A DNA stretch of 64,000 nucleotides from Alphaproteobacteria bacterium (GTDB taxonomy: Bacteria; Pseudomonadota; Alphaproteobacteria; Rs-D84): contig SUUM01000005.1 in the NCBI GenBank assembly GCA_015062525.1, positions 1 through 64,000 of the forward strand. The letters are read 5' to 3'. Of this stretch, positions 43,043 to 52,421 are shown one piece after another (position 1 is the first letter of the stretch; every line of letters starts with the position of its first letter). The notes under the pieces were generated by a model. The model did not search any database and was not told the DNA's origin. It saw only the letters and a list, made by a program, of their open reading frames with translations. The position numbers were made by a program, and so were the translations under genes.

Positions 43043-43240
43043 GATAAATAAAAGTTTAGTGGGGTAAAAGTTCCCCTCCGTCGGCGGCGCACATGCGCCC
43101 CCGGGGAGGGGTGGACGCGAAGCGGACGGGGTGGGTTAACCCACCTCCCGGCTACGCCGTACTCCTCCCACGGAGGAGAACTTGTCTCTGTTCTTAATTT
43201 TTTTTTAACAAGTAAATACTTCACTAAACTTTTATTTATC
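43043..43240. repeat. Dispersed palindromic element II, copy 2 (complete)
   Basis: 198 bp with 19-bp perfect terminal inverted repeats GATAAATAAAAGTTTAGTG / CACTAAACTTTTATTTATC and the same GC-rich core as 24186-24367, including GGGTTAACCC. Right after it, AACACTAACCACTAAAAATC looks like a remnant of element III. No ORF is credible inside; the minus-strand track ORF reads repeat. Confidence 0.85.
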
Positions 43241-43268
43241 ACAGTATTAGATATTTTAACACTAACCA

Positions 43269-43299
43269 CTAAAAATCCCCGGCATGCCGGGGATTTTTT
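43269..43299. terminator. Second copy of the terminator hairpin beyond element II
   Basis: AAAATCCCCGGCATGCCGGGGATTTTTT, almost identical to 42998-43027. Confidence 0.75.
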
Positions 43300-43426
43300 A
43301 TTTATCGCAGCATTTATTTCCAAGAAATTAAAAGCCCGTGTCAATCCCGCATTTTTATTCGTCAGTTGCAACCCTAACAAAAACGCCCCGATATGGGGCG
43401 CAGACATGAAACTGTGGATTACAAGA

Positions 43427-43642
43427 TTAACGGTCGTTGCGTGATACAGGACGGTCTATAAACATCCAGATTAACCATATCAACGCCGCAATACCAATGA
43501 TGGCATATACAATATTGCTGGCCAATGTAGCTGGTCCAAACAAAAATGCAACCAAGTCGAAACCAAAGATACCAATCAACCCCCAGTTCAGGGCGCCGAT
43601 AAATGTCAATGGAATAAGAACATAGTTTGTAAGTCCTCTCAT
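43427..43642 (-). CDS. DUF378 family small membrane protein
   Basis: 71 residues, AGGAGAA site. Two membrane helices: 'LIPLTFIGALNWGLIGIFGF' (the GALNWGLVG family motif) and 'IVYAIIGIAALIWLIWMFI'. DUF378 proteins are short inner-membrane proteins of unknown function. Stand-alone gene; 240 bp of noncoding DNA separates it from the next one. Confidence 0.9.
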   Translation of the reverse strand: MRGLTNYVLIPLTFIGALNWGLIGIFGFDLVAFLFGPATLASNIVYAIIGIAALIWLIWMFIDRPVSRNDR

Positions 43643-43880
43643 CTATTTTTTCTCCTTTTCAAGGTGTTATACTTGTCTTGTAAATAAGACACAGTTATTA
43701 TAACTACTTTATTTTATTCGTGCAATCTCAATGCATCAATTAGGAAAAGGTACCTAGCCCAGGAATCTTGCCTTAATACTGGAACTGGTTGCCGTAAATC
43801 AAGGGTGTTGTATAATGATGTCAAAGGGGAAAAAATACCCCCCAGACTATTTCTGGGGGGGGTAATGTATGGCGCATATA

Positions 43881-44912
43881 TTAAAACCATGTCCAGGGTT
43901 GAAATACCTTTAACAGGCCCAGGGCAGTACGCTTGTCGGCATAGGTATGACCACAGCGCGGGCATACATTAAATGGCTTGATGACGGCTTTGGCCTTTTT
44001 GAATACCAACAGCCACAAATACGCACCAACAGCCCAAGCAGCGATTACCAAACCCCACGCAACATAGCCAAAGTATTTATCAACTGTATTGGTGATGACT
44101 GTAATCGTTGTGACGTCTGACTGTGACAGGTCGTTATAAATCTTGGTTGCCACAGGCCAAGAAGATGGACGCCACGGATAAACATGTTCAATACCATAGT
44201 TTGTTAAGAATGTTGTCCCCAGACCACCAGTCTGTTTATCCAGTGATTTTTTTATCGCTGCATCCAGCATCTTGTCAACCTCGGTCTGGGCGACGCGTGT
44301 CAAATCTGTTTTTATTTTATCCAGTTGCTGATTTACCTTGGCCGCAGTAGCATCAACCTTGGCGATTGTTGTGTTGGCCTTGTCTATGGCGCTGTCTGCC
44401 TTATCCAGTCCTTTATTCACTTCATCAACGGCATTATCAACAGTGTCTGTTTTTACCCCCAGCATTTTTGCAAATCCAGTCAGTTTTTTTACGCCAGATG
44501 TTTTTTCGCGTGCATCTGCGGCGGCATCTGATGCCTTGGCCGTTGTTTCCTTGGCCGAGGCAGTAGTTTCCGAGACTTTATCGACCCCCTGTTCTACCAT
44601 CTTGACACCATCTATGGCGACAGCAATCGGTTTTTCCAAATTGATAGAATCTGCGACGCCATCTAATAACGCTTCATACTGTTTTACAATTCCCTTTTGC
44701 AAATCAAAAAACATTGACACAACAATTGATTTCTTAATCGGTTGGGAATAAGTGTTCTTTATGTGTAACGGGAACCAAATTAACAGGGCAAACCATATGA
44801 TTGTAAATATTAACATTGCGCGTTTGACACCGTTTATAAGCGATTTCTTTTTCGCAACAGTTTTTACGCCCCCCATATCGATAACTTCTATTTGTTTTTT
44901 TGCACGTGCCAT
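43881..44912 (-). CDS. Membrane protein with coiled coil and C-terminal zinc-ribbon-like tail
   Basis: 343 residues from ATG 44912 (AAGGAG site). A helix near the N-terminus ('AMLIFTIIWFALLIWFPLHI'), a long Ala/Lys/Thr/Asp-rich coiled coil (~residues 95-215: 'SETTASAKETTAKASDAAAD'), a second helix pair ('YVAWGLVIAAWAVGAYLWLL'), and a tail 'FNVCPRCGHTYADKRTALGL' with a CxxC pair. The coiled coil probably lies in the periplasm between the helices. No family recognised. Confidence 0.7.
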   Translation of the reverse strand: MARAKKQIEVIDMGGVKTVAKKKSLINGVKRAMLIFTIIWFALLIWFPLHIKNTYSQPIKKSIVVSMFFDLQKGIVKQYEALLDGVADSINLEKPIAVAIDGVKMVEQGVDKVSETTASAKETTAKASDAAADAREKTSGVKKLTGFAKMLGVKTDTVDNAVDEVNKGLDKADSAIDKANTTIAKVDATAAKVNQQLDKIKTDLTRVAQTEVDKMLDAAIKKSLDKQTGGLGTTFLTNYGIEHVYPWRPSSWPVATKIYNDLSQSDVTTITVITNTVDKYFGYVAWGLVIAAWAVGAYLWLLVFKKAKAVIKPFNVCPRCGHTYADKRTALGLLKVFQPWTWF

Positions 44913-44974
44913 AAAAAAACTCCTTTGATTTATATCAAGGAGTTTAGACGATTGTAGGTACATTTTGCAACGAT

Positions 44975-46454
<1,480 letters not shown>

Positions 46455-46859
46455 TTATCGTGTGCGCGCATTTGCCATGGCAATTTGCATTTGTTGCATG
46501 TGCGATTGATATTGCGTCTGCATTTGTGCCAACAAACGTTGCATTTCAACAACGTTGCGCCCCAATGTAAATGTTAATTCAGACATTTTATCGTTGTTAT
46601 CACGCGCACGGTCCAGTTGCGATTCCAATTTTTCAACACGCTTTTGCAGGCGTGCATAATCACGTAATTGCTGTTTATATTCCTTGTCGTTTTTCATGGC
46701 GTCGCCGTTGCGATTGATGAATTTACCAATGGCATTTTGTGCCATGCGCGAATTTAACAGCATACTGCCGTATTTCAACGCCGCCTTTTTCCCAGCACGT
46801 GTCCCCAGGAACCGTTTCAACACCCGTGGATTTGCCAATACTCTCAGCCACACTGCCAT
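46455..46859 (-). CDS. Coiled-coil hypothetical protein between queA and tgt
   Basis: 134 residues. Basic N-terminus ('VLKRFLGTRAGKKAALKYGS') and a long coiled coil ('LRDYARLQKRVEKLESQLDR'), ending in a Gln/Met-rich helix. It lies 3 bp after queA and 15 bp before tgt, so it is in the operon. No recognised family and no clear reason for a queuosine role; its position is the only clue. Confidence 0.65.
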   Translation of the reverse strand: MAVWLRVLANPRVLKRFLGTRAGKKAALKYGSMLLNSRMAQNAIGKFINRNGDAMKNDKEYKQQLRDYARLQKRVEKLESQLDRARDNNDKMSELTFTLGRNVVEMQRLLAQMQTQYQSHMQQMQIAMANARTR

Positions 46860-46862
46860 AGT

Positions 46863-47900
46863 TTATTCCCCCTGTTCTGGTTGTTTTTTGAAAAGCAGGC
46901 AACAATCGCCATAACTGAAAAAGCGGTATTTTTGTGATATTGCATGTGCATATGCCGCGCGCATTTCATTTACCCCCGCAAATGCCGACACCAACATGAA
47001 CAATGTTGACTTAGGCAAATGAAAATTCGTCAGTAATACATCAACCACACGGAACTTATAACCCGGGGTGATAAAAATTCTTGTAGTGCGACAGAACGGT
47101 GAAACGCGCTTGTATTTCTCGGGTGCACGGTTGTATTTTGCCGCACTTTCCAACAGGCGCATCGACGTTGTGCCAACTGCGATAACGCGCGTTGCCTTGT
47201 TGATAATTTCCGCCTGGTCGTCTGTGATACACCCCCATTCGCTGTGCATTTTGTGTTGGGACAAATCTTCGGTTTTAACCTGCATCCAGGTGCCGGCCCC
47301 GACATGCAATGTGATATTTACAATTTTTGCGCCACGGGCACGAATTTCATCCAATAATTCCGGTGTAAAGTGCAAACCCGCCGTTGGTGCCGCCATTGAC
47401 CCCAGGGGTTGGGAATATACGGTTTGATAACGGTCACGGTCGGCCAGTTCTTCTTCGCGTTTCATGTATGGTGGCAACGGCATTTTACCAACGCGTTCCA
47501 ATGTGGCAAACACATCTTCACATAAAAATTTGATTTTAATACCGCTGGCCATATTTTGTGAAACGATACCAATCATTGTGCCGTCTTCCAGCGTCAGCAG
47601 ACGACCTGGTTTTAATTTTTTAAATTTCTTGCACAGCCCCCACCAATATCCGTCTTTGGTTGCGGTGTGTAATGTGATTTCATATTTACCGTCCGCAATA
47701 AAGCGCGCCGGTATAACACGTGAATTGTTAAAGACAACAACATCGCCGGGCTGCAAATAGTCCAGGAAATCACGAATGTGTTTATCGGCAACTGCGCCGC
47801 CATTAACAACCAACATACGCGACGCATCGCGCTGATCCAATGGGCGGGATGCGATTAATTCTTGTGGCAAATCAAAATCAAAATCAGACAATCCTAACAT
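46863..47900 (-). CDS. queA: S-adenosylmethionine:tRNA ribosyltransferase-isomerase
   Basis: 345 residues from ATG 47900 ('MLGLSDFDFDLPQELIASRP'); the track's extra 32 residues lie in era. Adds the epoxycyclopentane ring from SAM to preQ1-tRNA. Family blocks: 'DQRDASRMLVVNG', 'VVFNNSRVIPARF', 'AAPTAGLHFTPELL', 'ITLHVGAGTWMQV', 'LLTNFHLPKSTLFMLVSAFAG'. Starts 4 bp after era ends. Operon order era-queA-(small ORF)-tgt-(small ORF). Confidence 0.97.
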   Translation of the reverse strand: MLGLSDFDFDLPQELIASRPLDQRDASRMLVVNGGAVADKHIRDFLDYLQPGDVVVFNNSRVIPARFIADGKYEITLHTATKDGYWWGLCKKFKKLKPGRLLTLEDGTMIGIVSQNMASGIKIKFLCEDVFATLERVGKMPLPPYMKREEELADRDRYQTVYSQPLGSMAAPTAGLHFTPELLDEIRARGAKIVNITLHVGAGTWMQVKTEDLSQHKMHSEWGCITDDQAEIINKATRVIAVGTTSMRLLESAAKYNRAPEKYKRVSPFCRTTRIFITPGYKFRVVDVLLTNFHLPKSTLFMLVSAFAGVNEMRAAYAHAISQKYRFFSYGDCCLLFKKQPEQGE

Positions 47901-47904
47901 AGTA

Positions 47905-48801
47905 CTACTTCTTGAATTCAAGCCCCTGATCTGTATAGTTTTCAGCTTTGTCTTCCCAATCGGGTTCCACGCGCACAAACAGGTGCAGACGTGCATTCAC
48001 ACCCCATTGGTCTTGGATGTCATGGCGCGCCGCCGTGCCGATTTGCTTTAACTGTGCACCACCACGACCGACAACAATCTTTTTATGTCCTTCGTTGCGG
48101 ACAGCTATTTTCTGGTAAATATCCAGCACGCCATCTGCGTCAACATCAACACGTTCGGTCATAACGTTAATGTGATATGGCAATTCCTGATGAATGTATT
48201 TGTAAATTTTTTCGCGCGTTAATTCCGCCAGATACAGTTCATCGGGCACATCGGGCGCATCAACCGTATCAAATAAATACGGGGATTCGGGCATAACATT
48301 CGCCAGCGCGGTCAACATTTTCTCAATACCATCGTTTTTCAACGCAGAAATCATAAATATCTCAGCCCAAGGTGCCAATTCATTTAATTCCGCGACCATC
48401 GGCAATAATTCCAACTTGGCAATTGCATCAACCTTGTTTAACGCGACAAAGATGTTTGGGCGATTGGCAATCTTTTCCGCCAATGTGCGAATTGTTTCGG
48501 TTATACCCTTTTGCGCATCAACCAACAACAATATCGCATCTGCATCGGACACCGCGTCCATCGCGGCGGCAACCATTGCACGGTCCAGACGGCGCGACGG
48601 TTTGAAAACACCGGGCGTATCAACAAATATCAATTGTTTATCACCCACCATTTTAACGGCACGCAGACGGGTACGTGTGGTCTGAACCTTGTGCGAAACA
48701 ATGGACACCTTGCGTCCCATGATTTGATTTAACAAAGTACTTTTGCCCGCATTCGTCGGGCCGATAATGGCAACAAAGCCGGAATATGTTTTTTCTGTCA
48801 T
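47905..48801 (-). CDS. era: GTPase Era
   Basis: 298 residues from ATG 48801 ('MTEKTYSGFVAIIGPTNAGKST'). Essential GTPase that binds the 16S rRNA 3' end during 30S maturation. G1 'GPTNAGKST', G3 'DTPGVF', G4 'NKVD', and the C-terminal KH domain 'KKIVVGRGGAQLKQIGTAAR'. Length equals the family norm. First gene of the queuosine operon; divergent from dcd with a 111-bp gap. Confidence 0.97.
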   Translation of the reverse strand: MTEKTYSGFVAIIGPTNAGKSTLLNQIMGRKVSIVSHKVQTTRTRLRAVKMVGDKQLIFVDTPGVFKPSRRLDRAMVAAAMDAVSDADAILLLVDAQKGITETIRTLAEKIANRPNIFVALNKVDAIAKLELLPMVAELNELAPWAEIFMISALKNDGIEKMLTALANVMPESPYLFDTVDAPDVPDELYLAELTREKIYKYIHQELPYHINVMTERVDVDADGVLDIYQKIAVRNEGHKKIVVGRGGAQLKQIGTAARHDIQDQWGVNARLHLFVRVEPDWEDKAENYTDQGLEFKK

Positions 48802-48912
48802 GATAAAACCATAGCACACCATTTTCAAAAGTAAATAAAATCTTGAAAAATTACGCATATATGCTAAGAATAGTGCGTGTGGGCGGGGTAATATAAAAAA
48901 AGGACATAAAAT

Positions 48913-49620
48913 ATGCAACTGACCGGACCCGAAATTCTACGCCGTATGCAGGTGAAAAAAAATCCAGATATTATAATCAGACCATTTGACAAGCGTTGCC
49001 TGGGGTCAAACAGTTATGATTTACACCTGGCCGACACCCTGCGCGTGTACAAACATACGTTACCAAGTGGCATGAAACCCGCAATCGAATACCAAGGGCA
49101 GAATATAGTATATAGTATGCGCGATTGGTTCGAAAACGAAACAATATATAAAAAATTTTGCAAGTCACCAGAGAAATATGACATTCGCAATCCGCGATAT
49201 CTGATTGACCCAACAAACCCAACACACCATGAAACGATTGATATAAAAATCCCGGAAGGGGGACTGATTTTATCACCAGATGTCGGTTACCTGGGGTCCA
49301 CTGTTGAATACACAGAAACGCGCAACTTGTTCCCGTATATTGATGGAAAATCTAGTGTTGGACGCAATTTTATATTAAATCACCATACCGCCGGCCGTGG
49401 CGACGATGGATTCTGTGGGGAATGGACGCTGGAAATTCGTGTACTGTACCCAACGGTTGTTTATCCGTATATGCGCATAGGTCAGATTTATTATGAACAG
49501 TTCAAAGGAAAACGTATGCCGTATGACAAGAATCCGCACAGCCACTATAAAGGGCAACGCGGTCCAACGGCGGCGGCGATTATTCCGATTGATTCCTTTT
49601 TGAAAGAAAAGCAGAAATAA
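48913..49620 (+). CDS. dcd: dCTP deaminase
   Basis: 235 residues, AAAAAGGA site. Deaminates dCTP to dUTP for thymidylate synthesis. 'GSNSYDLHLAD' near the N-terminus, then 'LGSTVEYTETRNLFPYIDGKSSVGR', 'HTAGRGDDGFCGEWTLEI' (contains the catalytic Glu region) and 'YMRIGQIYYEQFKG'. About 45 residues longer than E. coli Dcd (193) because of an insert at ~60-105. A bifunctional deaminase/dUTPase cannot be excluded. Terminator at 49619-49647. Confidence 0.92.
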   Translation: MQLTGPEILRRMQVKKNPDIIIRPFDKRCLGSNSYDLHLADTLRVYKHTLPSGMKPAIEYQGQNIVYSMRDWFENETIYKKFCKSPEKYDIRNPRYLIDPTNPTHHETIDIKIPEGGLILSPDVGYLGSTVEYTETRNLFPYIDGKSSVGRNFILNHHTAGRGDDGFCGEWTLEIRVLYPTVVYPYMRIGQIYYEQFKGKRMPYDKNPHSHYKGQRGPTAAAIIPIDSFLKEKQK

Positions 49621-49647
49621 AAATCCCACAAACGTGGGATTTATTTA
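49619..49647 (+). terminator. dcd terminator
   Basis: AAAATCCCACAAACGTGGGATTTATTT hairpin. Confidence 0.75.
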
Positions 49648-49773
49648 TGGGACCCCAAATTTGACACACATCGAACCGAAAAAGTGCAACAAGTGCTTGA
49701 TTTAGGCCCGTTGTTGAATGAGGTGTTAGCGGAAATAAAAAATCATAATACTAAGTTGTGTAACGTTCCTGAT
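49648..49773 (+). pseudogene. Possible gene remnant without a start codon
   Basis: One frame reads a protein-like 35-40 residues ending 'VQQVLDLGPLLNEVLAEIKN' plus about ten more residues and a stop at 49771-49773, but it has no start codon with a ribosome binding site. It could be the 3' end of a gene lost next to the lysozyme patch. Weak evidence. TATAAT at 49793-49798 probably serves the next gene. Confidence 0.25.
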
Positions 49774-49838
49774 TGATTCAACGTGACCTGTGTATAATGT
49801 CATTGACAGACGATATAAATCTAAATAAGATTTGAAGT

Positions 49839-50777
49839 ATGAAGAAGTTTTTCAAAACACTTTGTCTGTTATGTCTGCTGGGATGTGGTTATGATATACC
49901 CAAAAAGACCAACCACACTGTATGTGGCGATATTTATTCCCTTGATTGGTCAAAAAAACAGGAAGCGATAGACATATATAATGCATGTTTAGCAACCTTG
50001 GACACAAACGATAAAAAATATACAGATTCTATGTTGTATCTGGCATATATCTATTTGTCCGACAATGAATACCAAGACATTGAATATGCCAATCAACTGA
50101 TTCACAACGCAATGCAGATAATGGCCGCTGATTGCGATGGTGCGCATGGTACATATGATAATTTTTGTTATTTTGAATATTTCAAAGACGAGGTTTCTTG
50201 GCCAGAATATTTTAAGAATTTTGATGATGCCAAACATTTATTTCACATGACCTTGCCTTGTGTTCACATAGATATGATAAAGGAAAATAAAAGCGCACTT
50301 GAATTGATAGAGGACTATTTCGGCAGTTCTCGTGATGCTGCTATTGCCGGTATTTGCGACCCCTTTAATCCATACGAGATAACACAATTAAGACGCTTTG
50401 TCCGGTCTCCTGGTTTTGACGAACTGTCAAAAATAAATCCAGAACCATCCATTAATGGCACAATGAGTTTCGCATTCAGTACATCAAATTATCATGATAT
50501 GATAGAGATGTTGACTTATCCTGTGTCTTTTTTTCAAGATAAGACACATGATGATTTATTCATAAAACTCAATTTTGAAGAAAAAAAGTTTTTTTATGCA
50601 AAAGATTTGCTATCAGAACTGGCTAAATATGACGACCTGGTTTTGATATATGATGCAATGGCAGACAATATCAAAAAATACTATATTGATGCATTACATA
50701 TGTCAGAACAAGATGCGGTCAAATATGCTAAAATGACCGCATCCACCCTGATTTTGCACAAAATATTCTATCGTTAG
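49839..50777 (+). CDS. Lipoprotein of unknown function
   Basis: 312 residues. Lipoprotein signal 'MKKFFKTLCLLCLLGCGYD' with lipobox LLGC, so lipid-anchored after Lgt processing. The mature protein is AT-rich in codon use, helical and TPR-like in places ('LYLAYIYLSDNEYQDIEYAN'). No family recognised. Its stop overlaps, convergently, the stop region of the phage-head/lysozyme fusion gene by 4 bp. Its base composition differs from the housekeeping genes, suggesting acquisition with the lysozyme patch. Confidence 0.7.
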   Translation: MKKFFKTLCLLCLLGCGYDIPKKTNHTVCGDIYSLDWSKKQEAIDIYNACLATLDTNDKKYTDSMLYLAYIYLSDNEYQDIEYANQLIHNAMQIMAADCDGAHGTYDNFCYFEYFKDEVSWPEYFKNFDDAKHLFHMTLPCVHIDMIKENKSALELIEDYFGSSRDAAIAGICDPFNPYEITQLRRFVRSPGFDELSKINPEPSINGTMSFAFSTSNYHDMIEMLTYPVSFFQDKTHDDLFIKLNFEEKKFFYAKDLLSELAKYDDLVLIYDAMADNIKKYYIDALHMSEQDAVKYAKMTASTLILHKIFYR

Positions 50778-51967
50778 TTTGCATTTAAAAACATTCGTTT
50801 TGTCCATTCACGACGAGCTTTTTGTACATCTTTTCTTTCAGACGCTTCCTTTGCGGCGGTTTTCCAGTCTTTATTTTTGATGGCTTCAAATAACTTTGGC
50901 CAATACCGTTCAGAAAACCTGTTGTTTCCCATATTAAATTGCATATCTAACAATGCTTGCTGTACAGATATCGGCATATCTATAAAATTCATTATTTTTT
51001 TGTTTAATTCATTGTATGCAATTTCCAGTTGTTGGTTAAACTGGTTATAAATTTGATTTGGCGATATTTGTATGTGTGCATAATCATATTCTCTAAAAGT
51101 ACCATTATTTATTTCTGATACCATTTTTGAATGAATATTTTGTTTTTCGGCTTCGGTTAATTCCGTACCAGTGTTTGTATTTATAATATCTAACTTTAAA
51201 AAATCGTTTAGTTTATGTATATTTTGACCGATTCCAATTGTTAAATAACCTTTGGAATCTGTGTATGGGCTTTTTCTGATTCCTTCGTGCGCCATTACAT
51301 CATTCTTAAATTTATCAGTTAATATATTTTTCATATCACTTGCCTTTTGTGTTTCTGGTTTTTGACCTTTGTAAACTTTGCTGTCTATTTTCTTGCCGGC
51401 CTCATTCAATTCTACTTCTTCAACCCAACAACGACAGTTTGGATGAACGGGGATATCTGATATACATTCTTCGGTTTCATAGACCGTCCCATCATTCCCC
51501 ACGCAGTCGTCGCATGTATTTTCGCCATGCTCGCTGTGCCATATCCATATCTTGGGCGTAATTTTGAATTCTGGAATATTCAAAACAAAGGTTTCCAGAC
51601 TGCGCTTTGATACATGACCGCCCGGCATTAAAACTTTGACCAGTATCGGCGTGCCAGGAACGACGTATTCTTCGATATCAAAATTAAAACCGATTGTTTC
51701 AAAGTAATCACCGTATGTGTCCAGGACATCTGCTTCTGCCTCGCTTTTATCAGACTCGAACTCCGTTTCTATTTCATGTTGTGCATTATAAAACTGCTCC
51801 AATGTCATATCATATTCTGGGCGCATCATACGACCCGTGGCATCAAACGCCACGGTTCCCGGATACAGAATATTCATATACTTGGTCGCACGTTTATATG
51901 TTTCGCTGTTTTTATCACCGTATTCAGGCGACGATATCAGTTCTTGTAAAAATTTTGGTGTTTGCAT
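50774..51967 (-). CDS. Phage head-morphogenesis (SPP1 gp7/Mu F-like) domain fused to T4-type lysozyme
   Basis: 397 residues from ATG 51967, placed after GGGGGAAG; the track's GTG start lies in the terminator. Residues ~1-200 end in the cysteine signature of phage minor head proteins: 'HSEHGENTCDDCVGNDGTVY' and 'PVHPNCRCWVEEV'. Residues ~215-397 form a T4-like GH24 lysozyme: catalytic Glu in 'MAHEGIRKSPYTDSKGYLTI', 'GIGQNI', then 'DMQFNMGNNRFSE' and 'KDVQKARREWTKRM'. No signal peptide. A virion-associated lysozyme or a toxin using a phage-derived head are both possible. Controlled by leader B. Confidence 0.8.
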   Translation of the reverse strand: MQTPKFLQELISSPEYGDKNSETYKRATKYMNILYPGTVAFDATGRMMRPEYDMTLEQFYNAQHEIETEFESDKSEAEADVLDTYGDYFETIGFNFDIEEYVVPGTPILVKVLMPGGHVSKRSLETFVLNIPEFKITPKIWIWHSEHGENTCDDCVGNDGTVYETEECISDIPVHPNCRCWVEEVELNEAGKKIDSKVYKGQKPETQKASDMKNILTDKFKNDVMAHEGIRKSPYTDSKGYLTIGIGQNIHKLNDFLKLDIINTNTGTELTEAEKQNIHSKMVSEINNGTFREYDYAHIQISPNQIYNQFNQQLEIAYNELNKKIMNFIDMPISVQQALLDMQFNMGNNRFSERYWPKLFEAIKNKDWKTAAKEASERKDVQKARREWTKRMFLNAN

Positions 51968-51981
51968 TTTCTTCCCCCATA

Positions 51982-52074
51982 AAAAAAACACCCGCGTGTG
52001 CGGGTAATAAAAAAGACGACCAAATGTCGTCCGCTGAATATGCGCATTATATCATAAAATACGAATTTTTTCAA
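51982..52074 (-). promoter_or_regulatory. Lysozyme leader B: promoter plus two tandem terminators, near-copy of leader A
   Basis: Minus strand: -35 TTGAAA (52069-52074), 17-bp spacer, -10 TATAAT (52046-52051), terminator stem GACGAC/GTCGTC (52015-52031) with T-run, then ACCCGC/GCGGGT (51990-52005) with T-run. Compared with leader A only a handful of bases differ over about 95, although the genes behind them are unrelated outside the lysozyme fold. The -35 box overlaps the tRNA-His terminator T-run. Confidence 0.8.
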
Positions 52075-52079
52075 TAAAA

Positions 52080-52105
52080 AACACCCCGTTGGGGTGCCTT
52101 TTTAT
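52080..52105 (-). terminator. Terminator after tRNA-His
   Basis: Minus strand GGCACCCCAACGGGGTGTTTTTT, 3 bases past the tRNA CCA. Confidence 0.8.
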
Positions 52106-52107
52106 AA

Positions 52108-52185
52108 TGGGGCGGATAACCGGACTCGAACCGGCGACATTTGGTACCACAAACCAACGCTCTAACCAACTGAGCTATATCCGCC
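52108..52185 (-). tRNA. tRNA-His(GUG)
   Basis: 78 nt including the encoded G-1. G-1 pairs with C73; acceptor GCGGATA/TATCCGC; anticodon loop TTGTGGT (GTG); T-loop GGTTCGAGTCC; CCA encoded. A substrate of the tgt product. Confidence 0.95.
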
Positions 52186-52200
52186 ATACTGAATCTTTAT

Positions 52201-52276
52201 TGGTGGAGCTGATCGGACTCGAACCGACGACCCCTTGCATGCCATGCAAGTGCTCTACCAACTGAGCTACAACCCC
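52201..52276 (-). tRNA. tRNA-Ala(GGC)
   Basis: 76 nt. Acceptor GGGGTTG pairs with CAGCTCC through G-U pairs, A discriminator, encoded CCA; anticodon loop ATGGCAT (GGC); D-arm AGCTCAGTTGGTAGAGC; T-loop GGTTCGAGTCC. Confidence 0.93.
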
Positions 52277-52326
52277 ACGACAACTTGAACTTGCACCCAA
52301 TCTCGGCTGTGCTATGCACAGACGGA

Positions 52327-52340
52327 TGAGCTACAACCCC
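52327..52340 (-). repeat. Fragment of the tRNA-Ala 5' end
   Basis: Minus strand GGGGTTGTAGCTCA repeats the first 14 bases of tRNA-Ala, about 64 bp upstream of it, then diverges. The GTGCATAGCAC-type hairpin lies between the copies. No anticodon arm is present, so it is a fragment. Confidence 0.7.
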
Positions 52341-52421
52341 ATGCGCCGACATATTCTATATTTCTTCTTGCCAAATGTCAAATCAATTTGCTAATCTTTT
52401 TCATATCTAAGGAGACATAAC

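Noticed and set aside
43024-43407. 127-residue minus ORF
   Set aside because: Spans element II and two terminators; translation of repeat.
43714-43965. 83-residue minus ORF
   Set aside because: Overlaps the end of the real membrane-protein gene in another frame, with no supporting motif.
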